Source: Micromonospora sp. Llam0
Lineage (GTDB): Bacteria; Actinomycetota; Actinomycetes; Mycobacteriales; Micromonosporaceae
Direction: 5' to 3'
Assembly (NCBI RefSeq): GCF_003751085.1
Contig: NZ_RJJY01000001.1
Location: 1,984,001 to 2,048,000 of the forward strand
DNA: 64,000 bases
Shown here: one piece after another, positions 40,280-49,685 of the stretch
Numbering within the stretch: the stretch's first letter is position 1
Layout: each line of letters opens with the position of its first letter
Program-made: the position numbers and the translations under genes
The notes under the pieces: generated by a model
The model's input: the letters and a program-made list of their open reading frames with translations, nothing else
What the model was told of the DNA's origin: nothing
The model's database searches: none

Positions 40280-41284
40280 TCACCGTTGTCGCTGCTGGTC
40301 GTCGTGGCCGCGCAGCGAACCGGCGTGGGCGCGGGCGGTCGGGTCGCGGTGGACCTTGACCAGGCTGGCGACGACGGTGACGGTGAGGATCACCAGGATC
40401 AGCCCCAGCGACACCGGGGTCTGCACCTCGGGGACCCGGTCGTCGAGGGTGTGGCCCCAGTGCAGCACCAGTTTGACGCCGATCAGCGCCAGCACCAGCG
40501 CCAGCCCGGTGGACAGGTAGACCAGCCGGTCCAGCAGGCCTTTCACCAGGAAAAACAGTGCCCGCAGCCCGATCAGGGCGAAGGCGTTGGCGACGAAGAC
40601 GATGTACGGCTGCTGGGTGACACCGAACACGGCGGGGATCGAGTCGAGGGCGAACAGCAGGTCGGTGCTGCCGATCGCGATCAGCACGATGAACAGTGGG
40701 GTGACGACACGGCGACCGTCGAGGCGGGTGACGAGCCGCCCGTCGACGTAGTCCGGTGTCACCGGCAGCACCCGCCGGGTGGCGCGGACCAGCACGTTGT
40801 CGTCGACCTGCGGGTCCTCGTTGCGGTGCCGGAACAGCTGCACGGCGGTGAAGATCAGCAGCAGGCCGAAGACCAGGAACATGAAGGAGAACAGGTTCAG
40901 CAGGGTGGCGCCGGCGGCGATGAAGATCGCCCGCAGGACCAGCGCGGCGATGATGCCGAAGGTGAGCACCTTGTGCTGATGTTCCTCGGGAACGGCGAAG
41001 GTGCTGATGATGATGACGAAGACGAACAGGTTGTCGACGGACAGGCTCTTCTCCACCAGGTAGCCGGCGAAGTACTCGGTGCCGTAGTCGCCGCCGGCCC
41101 AGGCCATGAACACCAGGCCGAACACGACGGCGACCGCGACGTAGAACACCGACCAGGCGACCGCCTCATTGAACCCGACGGCGTGCGGTCGGATCGCCGC
41201 GACCGCCAGGTCGAGGGCGAGCAGCGCGATGATGACGACGAGCGTGACGGCCCACACGCCCGGGCCGATCTCCAGCGAACCCAT
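40280..41284 (-). CDS. terC: TerC family integral membrane protein
   Basis: 334 residues with about nine hydrophobic spans. Family signatures are VEKSLSVDNLFVFVIII, HKVLTFGIIAALVLRAIFI, IGSTDLLFALDSIPAVFGVTQQPYIVFVANAFALIGLRALFFL and the acidic residues within membrane helices. TerC proteins act in tellurite resistance or as manganese/calcium exporters that metallate secreted proteins. ATG at 41284 (MGSLEIGPG) chosen; a longer ATG start at 41335 adds 17 residues. Confidence 0.93.
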   Translation of the reverse strand: MGSLEIGPGVWAVTLVVIIALLALDLAVAAIRPHAVGFNEAVAWSVFYVAVAVVFGLVFMAWAGGDYGTEYFAGYLVEKSLSVDNLFVFVIIISTFAVPEEHQHKVLTFGIIAALVLRAIFIAAGATLLNLFSFMFLVFGLLLIFTAVQLFRHRNEDPQVDDNVLVRATRRVLPVTPDYVDGRLVTRLDGRRVVTPLFIVLIAIGSTDLLFALDSIPAVFGVTQQPYIVFVANAFALIGLRALFFLVKGLLDRLVYLSTGLALVLALIGVKLVLHWGHTLDDRVPEVQTPVSLGLILVILTVTVVASLVKVHRDPTARAHAGSLRGHDDQQRQR

Positions 41285-41440
41285 GTCAGAGATCGTGCAC
41301 CTGTCGGCGGCGTCGCGCGCGCCGACACACGGCATTGGTGGACGATCCGGGACGTTGCGCTACGATGCCCGGCCGCCGGGTGATGCCCGGCCGCGCAGGC
41401 TCGGTTGCTCATGGCCGCCGGCCCGCCCGGGCGACGGGAC

Positions 41441-43237
41441 TCAGGTCCGGCTGAGCAGTTCCAGGTGCCGGTGGGCGTCGGCGGCGATGTCGGCGCCGAC
41501 CAGCCAGCGTCGGGTCCACAGCCGGGCCGCCACCTGGGCGGCGTCGGTGTCGTCGGAACCCGCCGCGTCGCCGTCGCGGCCGGATCCCCCGACACCGGGC
41601 CCGTCGGCCAGGTCGACGAGCAGCGCGGCGGCCAACGTGTACGCCGTCCGCAGCGCCAGCGGGCGCGCGCCGGCCGCCGTGTCGGCCCCACCCGGGTCGG
41701 CCGCGACCCGGGCCAGGTCCGTACGCAGCCGCCCGGCGGCGTCGGTGAGCGCCGCGGCCACCTCGGGGTCGGCGGCGGTGGCGGCCGCCCGGTCGACCCG
41801 GGCCAGCAGCGGCCCGGCGGCCTTTTCGCGGGTCACCGCCCGCAGCGCGTCCAACGCCAACACCGTGGTGGTGCCCTCCCAGATCGGCAGCACCTGGGCG
41901 TCACGCAGCAGCCGGGGCACGCCGGTGTCCTCGACGTAACCAGCGCCGCCGAAACATTCGACGTACTCGCTGGCGGCGGCGACCGCGAGCCGGCCGGTGG
42001 CGAGCTTCGCCAGCGGTGCGGCCAGCCGCAGTTCGGCCGCCGGGTCCACCTCGGCGGTGGCGTCCGCTCCGCCGGGTGTCGACCGGCCGGCGACGCCGGC
42101 CTCGACCTGTCCGAGCAGGTCGAACACGTGGCCGGCGAGGACGAACGCGCCGGCGGCGTCGACGGCGAGGGTGCCGAGCAGGCCACGGTGCGCCGGGGAG
42201 TCGACCAGCCGGCCGCCGGCCACCCGCCGGGCCGTGGCGTAGGCGTGCGCGTACGCCAGACCGCGGCGCATCCCGCTGGCCGCGGCGGAGGCGTTGTGCA
42301 GCCGGGTCACCACCACCAGAGTCATCGCCCGGGCCAGGCCGGGCCGGGCGGGGTCGCCCAGCGGCAGCGCGTACGCGTCGCGCAGGCCGACCTCGGCGGT
42401 GGGCAACGCCCGGGTGCCGAGCTTGTCCTTGAGCCGGTGCACCCACACGCCGGGGGCGGGCGCGTACGGGTCGGTGCCGGTGCCGGCAAGCGGCGAGTCG
42501 GCGGCGTAGCGGGGCACCAGGAACGGCACGAGCGTGCGGCTGCCGTCGGCGGCGCCGACCGGGCGGGCCAGGGCGACCGCGACCGCCGAGTCGACCGCGG
42601 AGCAGAACCACTTCTCGCCGGTGAGCCGCCAACCGTCGCCGTCGACGGCGGGGTGCGCCACGGTGGTCGACCCGGACAGGTCGGAGCCGCCCTGGGCTTC
42701 GGTCATCCACTGCCCGCTGGTGATCGCGGCGGCGGGGTCGGTGGCGGTGAGCCGGGGCAGCCAGGTGTCGCGGACCGCCGAATCGACGTCGGGGTGTCGC
42801 AGCAGCGCGGCGGCCCCGTCGGCCATCGCCACCGGGCAGGAGAACGTCGCCGACTCCGGCGCGTACAGGTGCAGCAGGGCGTGCTGCACCACCCGGGCGT
42901 CCGGGCCGAAGGCGGCGCGGGTGTCGGCGCGGTACGGCAGCGCGACCAGGGCGTGCCGGGCGGCGGCGGCCCGCAGCCGCTGCCAGCCGGCGCAGGTGTC
43001 GACCCGGTCGACGCGCCGACCCCACGGGTCGTAGCGGACCAGCCGGGGCGGCCGCTGTTCGGCGTCGGTGTGCGCGGCCCGCAGCGGGCCGGCGACGTCG
43101 GCGGCGAGGGCGGCCAGCCGGTGCCGGGCGGCGGTGTGCGTGGCCGGGCCGAGTCGGTGGCGCAGCCACCGGTCGAGCAGCCAGTCGGTGCGGTACGGGT
43201 CGCCGGGGGCGGGCACAGGTTGGACGTACCGGTTCAC
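41441..43237 (-). CDS. AidB-like acyl-CoA dehydrogenase family protein
   Basis: 598 residues, longer than classic acyl-CoA dehydrogenases and matching AidB. The N-terminal extension ([24 protein letters not shown]) is AidB-type. [19 protein letters not shown] and [13 protein letters not shown] are FAD-domain motifs, [42 protein letters not shown] the C-terminal signature. AidB is linked to protection from alkylating damage and binds DNA through its C-terminus. Whether this protein does either is unknown. A long open frame on the opposite strand is an artefact. Confidence 0.88.
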   Translation of the reverse strand: MNRYVQPVPAPGDPYRTDWLLDRWLRHRLGPATHTAARHRLAALAADVAGPLRAAHTDAEQRPPRLVRYDPWGRRVDRVDTCAGWQRLRAAAARHALVALPYRADTRAAFGPDARVVQHALLHLYAPESATFSCPVAMADGAAALLRHPDVDSAVRDTWLPRLTATDPAAAITSGQWMTEAQGGSDLSGSTTVAHPAVDGDGWRLTGEKWFCSAVDSAVAVALARPVGAADGSRTLVPFLVPRYAADSPLAGTGTDPYAPAPGVWVHRLKDKLGTRALPTAEVGLRDAYALPLGDPARPGLARAMTLVVVTRLHNASAAASGMRRGLAYAHAYATARRVAGGRLVDSPAHRGLLGTLAVDAAGAFVLAGHVFDLLGQVEAGVAGRSTPGGADATAEVDPAAELRLAAPLAKLATGRLAVAAASEYVECFGGAGYVEDTGVPRLLRDAQVLPIWEGTTTVLALDALRAVTREKAAGPLLARVDRAAATAADPEVAAALTDAAGRLRTDLARVAADPGGADTAAGARPLALRTAYTLAAALLVDLADGPGVGGSGRDGDAAGSDDTDAAQVAARLWTRRWLVGADIAADAHRHLELLSRT

Positions 43238-43353
43238 GATGATCGATCCTCCTCGCCACGCACAGCTGTTACTACCCGACAGTAACCTGCGGTGGGTTTC
43301 GCTGGCAGCGTGACGGTCTTCCGGACGGTCGCGCCGGGCGGCACAGTAGCGTT

Positions 43354-44361
43354 ATGCGACTGCTGATGCTGGGCGGCACCGGGTTCGTCGGCCGGTGCGT
43401 CGTCGAGGAGGCGTTGGCGCGCGGCTGGTCGGTCACCCTGCTGCACCGCGGCCACCGGCCGGCGCCGGCCGGCGCGCAGGTGGTCGTCGGCGACCGGACG
43501 GCCGCCGACGGGCTCGCCGGGCTACGCACCGGCGGCTGGGACCTGGCCGTCGACACCTGGGCCGGCGCGCCGTCGGTGGTCCGCGACGCGACCCGGCTGC
43601 TACGCGACCGGGTCGGGCACTACACGTACGTGTCGAGCCGCTCGGTGTACGCGTACCCGCCGCCGGCCGGGCTCGACGAGACCGGGCCGGTGGTCGACGG
43701 GTCCGACGACGACGGCGACGTCCCCTACGCCCGCGCCAAACGCGGCGGTGAACTCGCCGCGCTCGCCGCCTTCGGTGACCGGGCGCTGCTGGCCCGCGCC
43801 GGGCTGATCCTCGGTCCGTACGAGGACGTCGGTCGGTTGCCGTGGTGGCTGCACCGCGTCGCCCGGGGCGGCGACGTGCCCGCACCCGGGCCGCCCGACC
43901 TGCCGCTGCAGTACGTCGACGCCCGGGATCTGGCGGCCTGGCTGCTCGACGCCGCCGCCGCCGGTGTCGGCGGACCGGTCAACGTGGTCAGCCCGCGCGG
44001 CCACACCACGATGGGTGATCTGCTGACCCACTGCGTCGATGTGACCGGGGCGGCCGCCCGGCTGCGCTGGGTCGACCCGGCGGCGGTGGCCGCCGCCGGT
44101 GTCGCGCCCTGGACCGAGCTGCCGATCTGGCTGCCTCCGGGTAAGCTGCACGACGCGCTGCACCACGGCGACGTGTCCCGGGCACTGGCCACCGGGCTGC
44201 GCTGCCGGCCGGCGGCCGAGACCGTCGCCGACACCTGGACCTGGCTGACCAGCGTGGACCACCGTCCGGCGCTGCGTACCGACCTGCCGCCGCTGGGGCT
44301 CGACGCGGGTCAGGAGGCCACGCTGCTCGCCGCCGCCGAAGCGGATCCGTCCGCCGGCTGA
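43354..44361 (+). CDS. NAD-dependent epimerase/dehydratase family protein
   Basis: 335 residues. LLMLGGTGFVGRCVVEEALARGW is the NAD-binding GxxGxxG start, YVSSRSVY the strand-5 region, and PYARAKRGGE the equivalent of the YxxxK active site (here Y-A-R-A-K). GLILGPYEDVGRLPWWLHRVARGGDVPAPGPPDLPLQYVDARDLA is the extended-SDR substrate loop typical of reductase-like members in actinobacteria. The substrate is unknown. It is divergent from the AidB-like gene. Confidence 0.88.
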   Translation: MRLLMLGGTGFVGRCVVEEALARGWSVTLLHRGHRPAPAGAQVVVGDRTAADGLAGLRTGGWDLAVDTWAGAPSVVRDATRLLRDRVGHYTYVSSRSVYAYPPPAGLDETGPVVDGSDDDGDVPYARAKRGGELAALAAFGDRALLARAGLILGPYEDVGRLPWWLHRVARGGDVPAPGPPDLPLQYVDARDLAAWLLDAAAAGVGGPVNVVSPRGHTTMGDLLTHCVDVTGAAARLRWVDPAAVAAAGVAPWTELPIWLPPGKLHDALHHGDVSRALATGLRCRPAAETVADTWTWLTSVDHRPALRTDLPPLGLDAGQEATLLAAAEADPSAG

Positions 44362-44370
44362 CGTGGTCGG

Positions 44371-45072
44371 CTAGCCGGGTCCGAGGTCGCCGGTGCGGTG
44401 GTGCCGCCGGCACAGCACCTGGTACCGCACGTCGCAGTGGTCGACGGTGTCACCGATCACCACCTGTTCGCCGTGCCGGGCCACCACACCGTCGACGACG
44501 CGGGCGTTGAGCAGGCCCTGCCGGCCGCACCAGCAGAGCACCTCGACCTGGATGCGGCACACCTCGTCGGCGATCTCGAACAGCCGCTGCGCCGCCGGGA
44601 ACAGCACCGACCGGAAGTCACTGGCCAGTCCGAACGCGAACACGTCGACGTCGTAGCCGTCGACCAGGTCGGCCATCTGCCCGACCTGGTCGACGGTGTA
44701 GAAACACGCCTCGTCGCAGATCAGGTAGTCGACCCGGGTGCCGTCCGCCCAACGGCCGCGCACCAGCGCCACCAGGTCCAGGTCGTCGGTGACCTCGATC
44801 GCCGAGTGGGCCAGCCCGATCCGGGTGGTCACCTGCGGCCCCATCGACCGGTCGTTGCGGGTCAGCACCAGACCCCGGCGGCCCTGCCGGGCGTGGTTGT
44901 GGTCCATCTGCAGGGCCAGCGTCGACTTGCCGCAGTCCATCGGACCCCAGAAGAACTTCAACGCCGCCCCGTGCCGCAGCCGCCCGTCACCGGCGGCCAG
45001 GCAGGCGGTCGCCAACGCGGACTGGTCGCCGCCGCCCGGCCCGGCCATCCTCGGCTGACTGTCGTCGGTCAC
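44371..45072 (-). CDS. tdk: thymidine kinase
   Basis: 233 residues. Walker A is FFWGPMDCGKSTLALQM; DYLICDEACFYTVDQVGQM carries the Walker B Asp and catalytic Glu; the CWCG pair and CRRHH near the end are the zinc-ribbon ligands of type II TKs. It phosphorylates thymidine for salvage. The first 30 residues are an unconserved extension. The gene converges with the epimerase gene, 9 bp apart. Confidence 0.92.
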   Translation of the reverse strand: MTDDSQPRMAGPGGGDQSALATACLAAGDGRLRHGAALKFFWGPMDCGKSTLALQMDHNHARQGRRGLVLTRNDRSMGPQVTTRIGLAHSAIEVTDDLDLVALVRGRWADGTRVDYLICDEACFYTVDQVGQMADLVDGYDVDVFAFGLASDFRSVLFPAAQRLFEIADEVCRIQVEVLCWCGRQGLLNARVVDGVVARHGEQVVIGDTVDHCDVRYQVLCRRHHRTGDLGPG

Positions 45073-45201
45073 GACCGGGCAGCTTACTAGCCGTTACCGC
45101 CGGCACCGGCGGCCCGGGTCGCGATGCCGGGTCAGGCGGCGATGCCGGATCGGGTCCGGGCCGGGCGGCGATGTCGGACCACTGTGGCAGGATCTGCCGC
45201 C

Positions 45202-45612
45202 ATGTTCCCCCGCACCTGGACTCTCACCCACATCGAACGTGTCATCCGTACCGCCTGGTCCGCCGACACCTGCGATCCGGCCGACCTGGCCGACTGGCAC
45301 ACCGGCAACCCGGCCCGCGGCCAGTGCGGCGTCACCGCGCTGGTGCTGCACGACCTGCTCGGCGGCGAGCTGCTGGTCGGGGAGGTGAGCGCCGGTGGGC
45401 GGCGGACCGGCCAGCACTGGTGGAACCGGCTCGGTGTGGTCGAGATCGACCTGACCCGTGACCAGTTCGGCCCGCACGAGCGGATCAGCGGCGCTACGGT
45501 CGTCGACCGCCCGGACGGTCCGCCGCGCCGCTGCCGCGAACAGTACGAGACGCTGCGTACCCGGGTGTTGAAGCAGCTCGGTGCCGACACCACGGTGGCG
45601 GCCGGCCGATAG
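45202..45612 (+). CDS. YunG-like protein
   Basis: 136 residues starting MFPRTWTLTHIERVIRTAWSADTCDPADLADWHTGNPARGQCGVTALVL. The SxDTC...W...NPxxGQCxVTAL pattern with Cys residues and following His/Trp (GQHWWNRL, EIDLTRDQF) is that of the YunG family, predicted cysteine-protease- or transglutaminase-like but uncharacterised. It precedes the Hsp70-like gene by 60 bp and may share its transcript. The ATG at 45202 starts the family-like sequence. Confidence 0.7.
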   Translation: MFPRTWTLTHIERVIRTAWSADTCDPADLADWHTGNPARGQCGVTALVLHDLLGGELLVGEVSAGGRRTGQHWWNRLGVVEIDLTRDQFGPHERISGATVVDRPDGPPRRCREQYETLRTRVLKQLGADTTVAAGR

Positions 45613-45672
45613 CATCCCCGCCGGGCGACGGGAGCGTACGCCGGCACCAACCCGGGAGAGGACAGACAGATT

Positions 45673-48429
45673 GTGAACGGACCGGTACGGCTCGCCGTCG
45701 ACCTGGGCACCACGCACACCGTCGCGGTGGTCCGCCGCGGCGACGAGCCACCTCGGCCGCTGCTGTTCGACGGCACTCCGCTGCTGGCCTCCGGGGTCTG
45801 CGTCGACGCCGCCGGGGGCGTCCACAGCGGACGTGACGCGCAGCGGTTGGCCGCCGGGGAGCCGCACCGGTTCGAGCCGCACCCGAAACGCCGCGTCGAC
45901 GACGGTACGGTGCTGCTGGGCGACCGGGAGCTGCCGGTCGTCCAACTGCTGGCGGTGACCCTGCGCCGGGTCGCCGCCGAGGCCGCGACCGCCGGCGTGC
46001 ATCCGGCCGGCGGCACCGTGCTGACCTGCCCCGCCGACTGGGGCACCCCGCGTCGGGACCTGCTGCGCGCGGCCGCCACGGCGGCCGGACTGGGCCCGGT
46101 GCGGCTGCTCGACGAGCCGATCGCGGCCGCCACCTACTGTGTCCGGGTGCTGGGCCGGCAGGTGCCGCCGGGCGGCACGCTGGCCGTGTTCGACTTCGGC
46201 GGCGGCACCCTCGACGTGGCGGTGGTCCGCAACGAGCCTGCGGTGGGCGGCGTCGGTGGGCTGCGGGTGCTGGCCACGGGCGGGCTCGACGACCTCGGCG
46301 GGCTCGACGTCGACGAGGCGTTGGTCGCCCACCTCGGTCACCTGGTCGCGGTCCGGGACCCGCAGCTGTGGCAGCGGCTCAGCCGGCCGGTGACCGCCGC
46401 CGACCGCCGCGACCGGCTCGCTTTCCGGTCCGAGGTGCGGGCCGCGAAGGAGATGCTGTCGCGGGCCTCGGCGGCGCCGGTGACGGTGCCCGGGCGGGAC
46501 GATCCGATGCATCTGACCCGCGAGGAACTGGACCGGATCGCCGGGCCACTGGTCGACCGGGCGGTCGACGAGACCCGCCGGGTGCTGCAGCTGGCCGGGG
46601 TCGACCCGGCGCGGCTGGTCGGACTGCTGCTGGTCGGCGGGGCGAGCCGGATGCCGCTGGTCGCCAGCCGGTTGCACGCCCGGCTCGGGGTCGCCCCGTC
46701 GGTGCCGGAGCAGCCCGAGCTGCCGGTGGCGTTCGGCGCGCTGCACCACACGCCGTCGACGGATGGCGCGGCGCCGTCGACCGCCGCGCCAGCCGCGCCG
46801 CACCCCGTACAGGCAGGCCCACCGACGGCCGGTCCGGTCACGTCGGGGCCGGCCGGATCCTGGCCGGGGACACCACAGGCTGGTGGACGGCCGACACCGC
46901 CGCCGGGCGGCCACCGGCCGCCGCGCCGCCGTTGGCGCGGCCGGGCGGTCGCGGCGGTCGCCGCCGCCGTGGCGGTGACGCTGGCCGCCGGGATCGGCCT
47001 GACCAACGGCTGGCTGCTCGACCAGTTCACCGGTGTCGGTGACGGCGGCGGGCCGGGCGACACCGATCTGTTCGGTGGACTGCTCGGCGACGGCGACAAC
47101 GGCGGGACCGGTGACACCGCCGGCGGCCTGACCGAGGTGCACCAGGTGACGTTGCCCGCCGGCACCGGCGGCTCGTCGGTCACCGTCGCCGGTGACCTCG
47201 CCGTGTACGCGGCGGTCGCCGTCGGCGGCACCACCGTCACCGCGGTACCGGCCGACGGCGGCGACCCGGCCTGGACCGCCACGGTGGACGTCGAACCGAC
47301 GGAGGTGCGGCTCACCGCCGTCGGTGGGCTGCTCGTCGTCGACGCCGTCGACTCGGCGACCGACGGCGGCGACGACATGCGGGTCGTGCTCGACGCCGCC
47401 GACGGCACGGTGCGGTGGAAACGCAGCTGGCAGGACCGTACCGACGTGGTTCGGCTGGGCACCGACGTGATCGTCGAGATCAAGGACGGCATCTTCGACA
47501 ACGCGGTCGCCCGGATCGACCTGACCACCGGGAAGCAGCGGTGGCGACGCGACGCCCCCGACGACGACCTGCTGGTCCTCGACGCGTCCCGGATCCGGGC
47601 GGCGACCCGGTGGACCGGCACGGAAGGTGACGAGGACGCCGGGGTGCTGCCCGCCGCAGGGTACGGGCTGCGGGACAACCGGCACGCCGCGCCGGACCGG
47701 GTCGTCGAGCTGAGTGAGGGCAGCGGCCGGGGGTTCGTGCTGGACACCGGCGACGGTGACCCGATCGCCAGCGGTGACCTGCCGCTGGACCACGACGCGT
47801 GGACCGTCTACGAAGGGCTCGCGATCGGCAAGCTGTCCGACGAGGCGTCACCGGGGCGGGCCGTGCTGGCCGCGTACGACCTCGACGGGTTCACCCTCAC
47901 CTGGGAGGTCCCGCTGCCGGCCGGCGACACCATCGAACTGGTAAAACCGTGCGGGGCGCGACTGGTGTGCGCGGCGGTCGACGGCGGCACGTACCGCACG
48001 ATCGCCGTCGACATCGGCACCGGCGATGAGAAGTGGAACCGTCCGACCGCGTTCGGATTCGAGGACAACTGGTACGCGGTGCCGGGTGGGCTCGTCTTCG
48101 GTGATCAGACGTTCGGCACGGTCGACGACTTCTACCTGCTCGACGACGCCGGTGCTGAGATCACCGCCGCCGACGACACCCGGTCGGCGGCGGCGGTGAC
48201 CGACGGCCGGGTGGTGGTGCTGGGCCACCGGATCGACACGGCGTCGAGGACCGCTGTGCCGCAGGTCTCGGTGTGGGACGCGGCGACCGGGCGACGGACC
48301 GCACCGGTAGACGTCGGCGTCGACCTGGCGACCAGCCGGGTGACGCACGCGGTGGTCGGCGGCGACACCGTCGCGGTGGTCACCGCCGACCATCAGGTGC
48401 GGGTGCTGTCCGTGACCGGGCCCGGCTGA
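45673..48429 (+). CDS. Hsp70-fold ATPase with membrane anchor and PQQ-like beta-propeller
   Basis: 918 residues. Residues 1-355 are an actin/Hsp70 ATPase: LAVDLGTTHTVAVV (phosphate 1), VFDFGGGTLDVAVV (phosphate 2), LLLVGGASRMPLV (adenosine). A Pro/Thr/Ala linker leads to a single transmembrane helix near 415-438. Residues 470-918 have repeated WTATVDV/VRWKRSW/KQRWRRDA/KWNRPTAF-type strands typical of PQQ-like or WD40 propellers outside the membrane. There is no substrate-binding domain of DnaK. The design suggests a transmembrane sensor or scaffold with ATP-dependent inside part. The GTG at 45673 follows GGGAGAGGA. Confidence 0.85.
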   Translation: MNGPVRLAVDLGTTHTVAVVRRGDEPPRPLLFDGTPLLASGVCVDAAGGVHSGRDAQRLAAGEPHRFEPHPKRRVDDGTVLLGDRELPVVQLLAVTLRRVAAEAATAGVHPAGGTVLTCPADWGTPRRDLLRAAATAAGLGPVRLLDEPIAAATYCVRVLGRQVPPGGTLAVFDFGGGTLDVAVVRNEPAVGGVGGLRVLATGGLDDLGGLDVDEALVAHLGHLVAVRDPQLWQRLSRPVTAADRRDRLAFRSEVRAAKEMLSRASAAPVTVPGRDDPMHLTREELDRIAGPLVDRAVDETRRVLQLAGVDPARLVGLLLVGGASRMPLVASRLHARLGVAPSVPEQPELPVAFGALHHTPSTDGAAPSTAAPAAPHPVQAGPPTAGPVTSGPAGSWPGTPQAGGRPTPPPGGHRPPRRRWRGRAVAAVAAAVAVTLAAGIGLTNGWLLDQFTGVGDGGGPGDTDLFGGLLGDGDNGGTGDTAGGLTEVHQVTLPAGTGGSSVTVAGDLAVYAAVAVGGTTVTAVPADGGDPAWTATVDVEPTEVRLTAVGGLLVVDAVDSATDGGDDMRVVLDAADGTVRWKRSWQDRTDVVRLGTDVIVEIKDGIFDNAVARIDLTTGKQRWRRDAPDDDLLVLDASRIRAATRWTGTEGDEDAGVLPAAGYGLRDNRHAAPDRVVELSEGSGRGFVLDTGDGDPIASGDLPLDHDAWTVYEGLAIGKLSDEASPGRAVLAAYDLDGFTLTWEVPLPAGDTIELVKPCGARLVCAAVDGGTYRTIAVDIGTGDEKWNRPTAFGFEDNWYAVPGGLVFGDQTFGTVDDFYLLDDAGAEITAADDTRSAAAVTDGRVVVLGHRIDTASRTAVPQVSVWDAATGRRTAPVDVGVDLATSRVTHAVVGGDTVAVVTADHQVRVLSVTGPG

Positions 48430-48457
48430 TTGGGCGGCCCGTCGGGCCGCCCAATCA
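48427..48457. terminator. bidirectional terminator between the Hsp70-like and protease genes
   Basis: TGATTGGGCGGCCCG (48427-48441) and its perfect complement (48443-48457) form 15-bp arms around one base. The left arm starts with the stop codon of the Hsp70-like gene. The convergent protease gene ends 9 bp further on, so one hairpin serves both. Confidence 0.85.
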
Positions 48458-48465
48458 GGCCACGG

Positions 48466-49503
48466 TCAGTAGACGTTGACCCCGTACGCCGCCAGCGCGT
48501 CGGCGACCGGCTGGTGGTAGGCCCGGCACTCGGCCCGGTTGCTGCCCGAGTGCAGACCCAACGCGGTGGTGCCGGCGAACACCGCGCCGCCGCTGTCGCC
48601 CTTGTCCACGCACAGGCTGGTCTGGAACAGCCCGGTCACCGGGCCGGCCGAGTAGTTGACGGTGACGTTGACCGCGACGACCGGGCCGGTGGTGACCCCG
48701 GTGGTGCTGCCGCTCTTGCTGACCGTCTGCCCGACGTACGGGTTGCCGGCGCCGGTGATGTCCCGCAGCGTCCCGTCGTACAGGTTGACCGCCCCGGGCC
48801 GGTAGACGGTGGTGTCGACCCAGCGGACCAGGCCGAAGTCGTCGCCGGGGAAGTTGCTGGCCACTGTGGTGCCGGCGTCGGCGACCCCGTCGACCATCCA
48901 CTGCGTCCGCGACTCGGTGCAGTGCCCGGCGGTGAGGAAACCCGGCCGGCCGGCGGTGTCGTACACGTTGAACCCGAGCGAGCAGCGGCCGTTGGAGTAG
49001 ATCGGGTCGCCGCCGGCCGCGGTGGTCTCCACCGTGCCGGCGACGCGTTCGACGCGGACGGCGTCGCCGAAGCGGGCCGCGACCGCCTCGACCAGCGCCA
49101 GCCGGGCACCGGTGACGGTCTCGTCGACCGAGACCACCACCTGGTTGCTGACCGGGTCGGCGTACCAACTGGTCCCCGGCACGGCCGCCGACCGCGACAA
49201 CGCACCAGTGACCCGGGCCAGGTCGTCAGCGCCGCGTTCAACGGTGCGGGCCACCCCACCGGCGGCCCGCACCGCACGGGCGGCCGTCTCATCGGTCACG
49301 GTCACCACCAGATCACCGGTTACCTCGTCCCGGTACGCCCCGGCGGACCGGTCACCGAGCCGGTCGGCCAGGACCAGGGCCGCCTCACCGCCGAGTTCGG
49401 GGGCGGGCCCGGGGGCAGCGGCCGCCGGACTCGCCAGCAGACCACCGACCAGTACGGCGGTGGCGGCCAGCGCGGTGCCGATCTGTCTGATCGGCGTTGA
49501 CAT
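48466..49503 (-). CDS. secreted S1-family serine protease (streptogrisin/alpha-lytic type), copy 1
   Basis: 345 residues. A signal peptide (MSTPIRQIGTALAATAVLVGGLLASPAAAA) is followed by an alpha-lytic-protease-type prodomain at about 31-165. The mature domain carries His194 in LTAGHC, Asp222 in DDFGLVRW and Ser304 in KGDSGGAVF, plus paired Cys residues (C174/C195; CVD and ECR). It would be exported and self-cleaved. A 319-nt tract of its signal/prodomain coding region is identical to that of the second protease gene at 51578-52624. The promoter lies between it and the divergent membrane-protein gene. Confidence 0.92.
   Translation of the reverse strand: MSTPIRQIGTALAATAVLVGGLLASPAAAAPGPAPELGGEAALVLADRLGDRSAGAYRDEVTGDLVVTVTDETAARAVRAAGGVARTVERGADDLARVTGALSRSAAVPGTSWYADPVSNQVVVSVDETVTGARLALVEAVAARFGDAVRVERVAGTVETTAAGGDPIYSNGRCSLGFNVYDTAGRPGFLTAGHCTESRTQWMVDGVADAGTTVASNFPGDDFGLVRWVDTTVYRPGAVNLYDGTLRDITGAGNPYVGQTVSKSGSTTGVTTGPVVAVNVTVNYSAGPVTGLFQTSLCVDKGDSGGAVFAGTTALGLHSGSNRAECRAYHQPVADALAAYGVNVY
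49139..49457. repeat. 319-nt tract identical to 52251-52569
   Basis: Base-by-base reading shows no difference over 319 nt between this tract and 52251-52569 (constant offset 3112). It covers codons about 16-121 of the protease prodomain. Both edges are sharp, and beyond them the two genes differ at many positions. Direct orientation. Confidence 0.95.
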
Positions 49504-49685
49504 GTCCCTCACACAGTCCTCCTGCGATCTGGTGAACGTGAGATGTCCGGGCAGGACGGCGATCATCATCGCCGCTGGCGGCAGCGCTGCACACCGTGCC
49601 ATTGCCCATTTGTGGGCGACCATCGGGCCAGTGCCCGACGCTGACCGGTGCCGTACACCCGGCCGTGGCGAGTGGACCTGCCACA

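Noticed and set aside
41405..43285. 626-codon plus-strand frame
   Set aside because: Antisense to the AidB-like gene; Gly/Val/Arg-rich translation with no domain.
45094..47793. 899-codon open frame on the minus strand
   Set aside because: Antisense to the YunG-like and Hsp70-like genes, whose domains are unambiguous; repetitive R/G/P composition.
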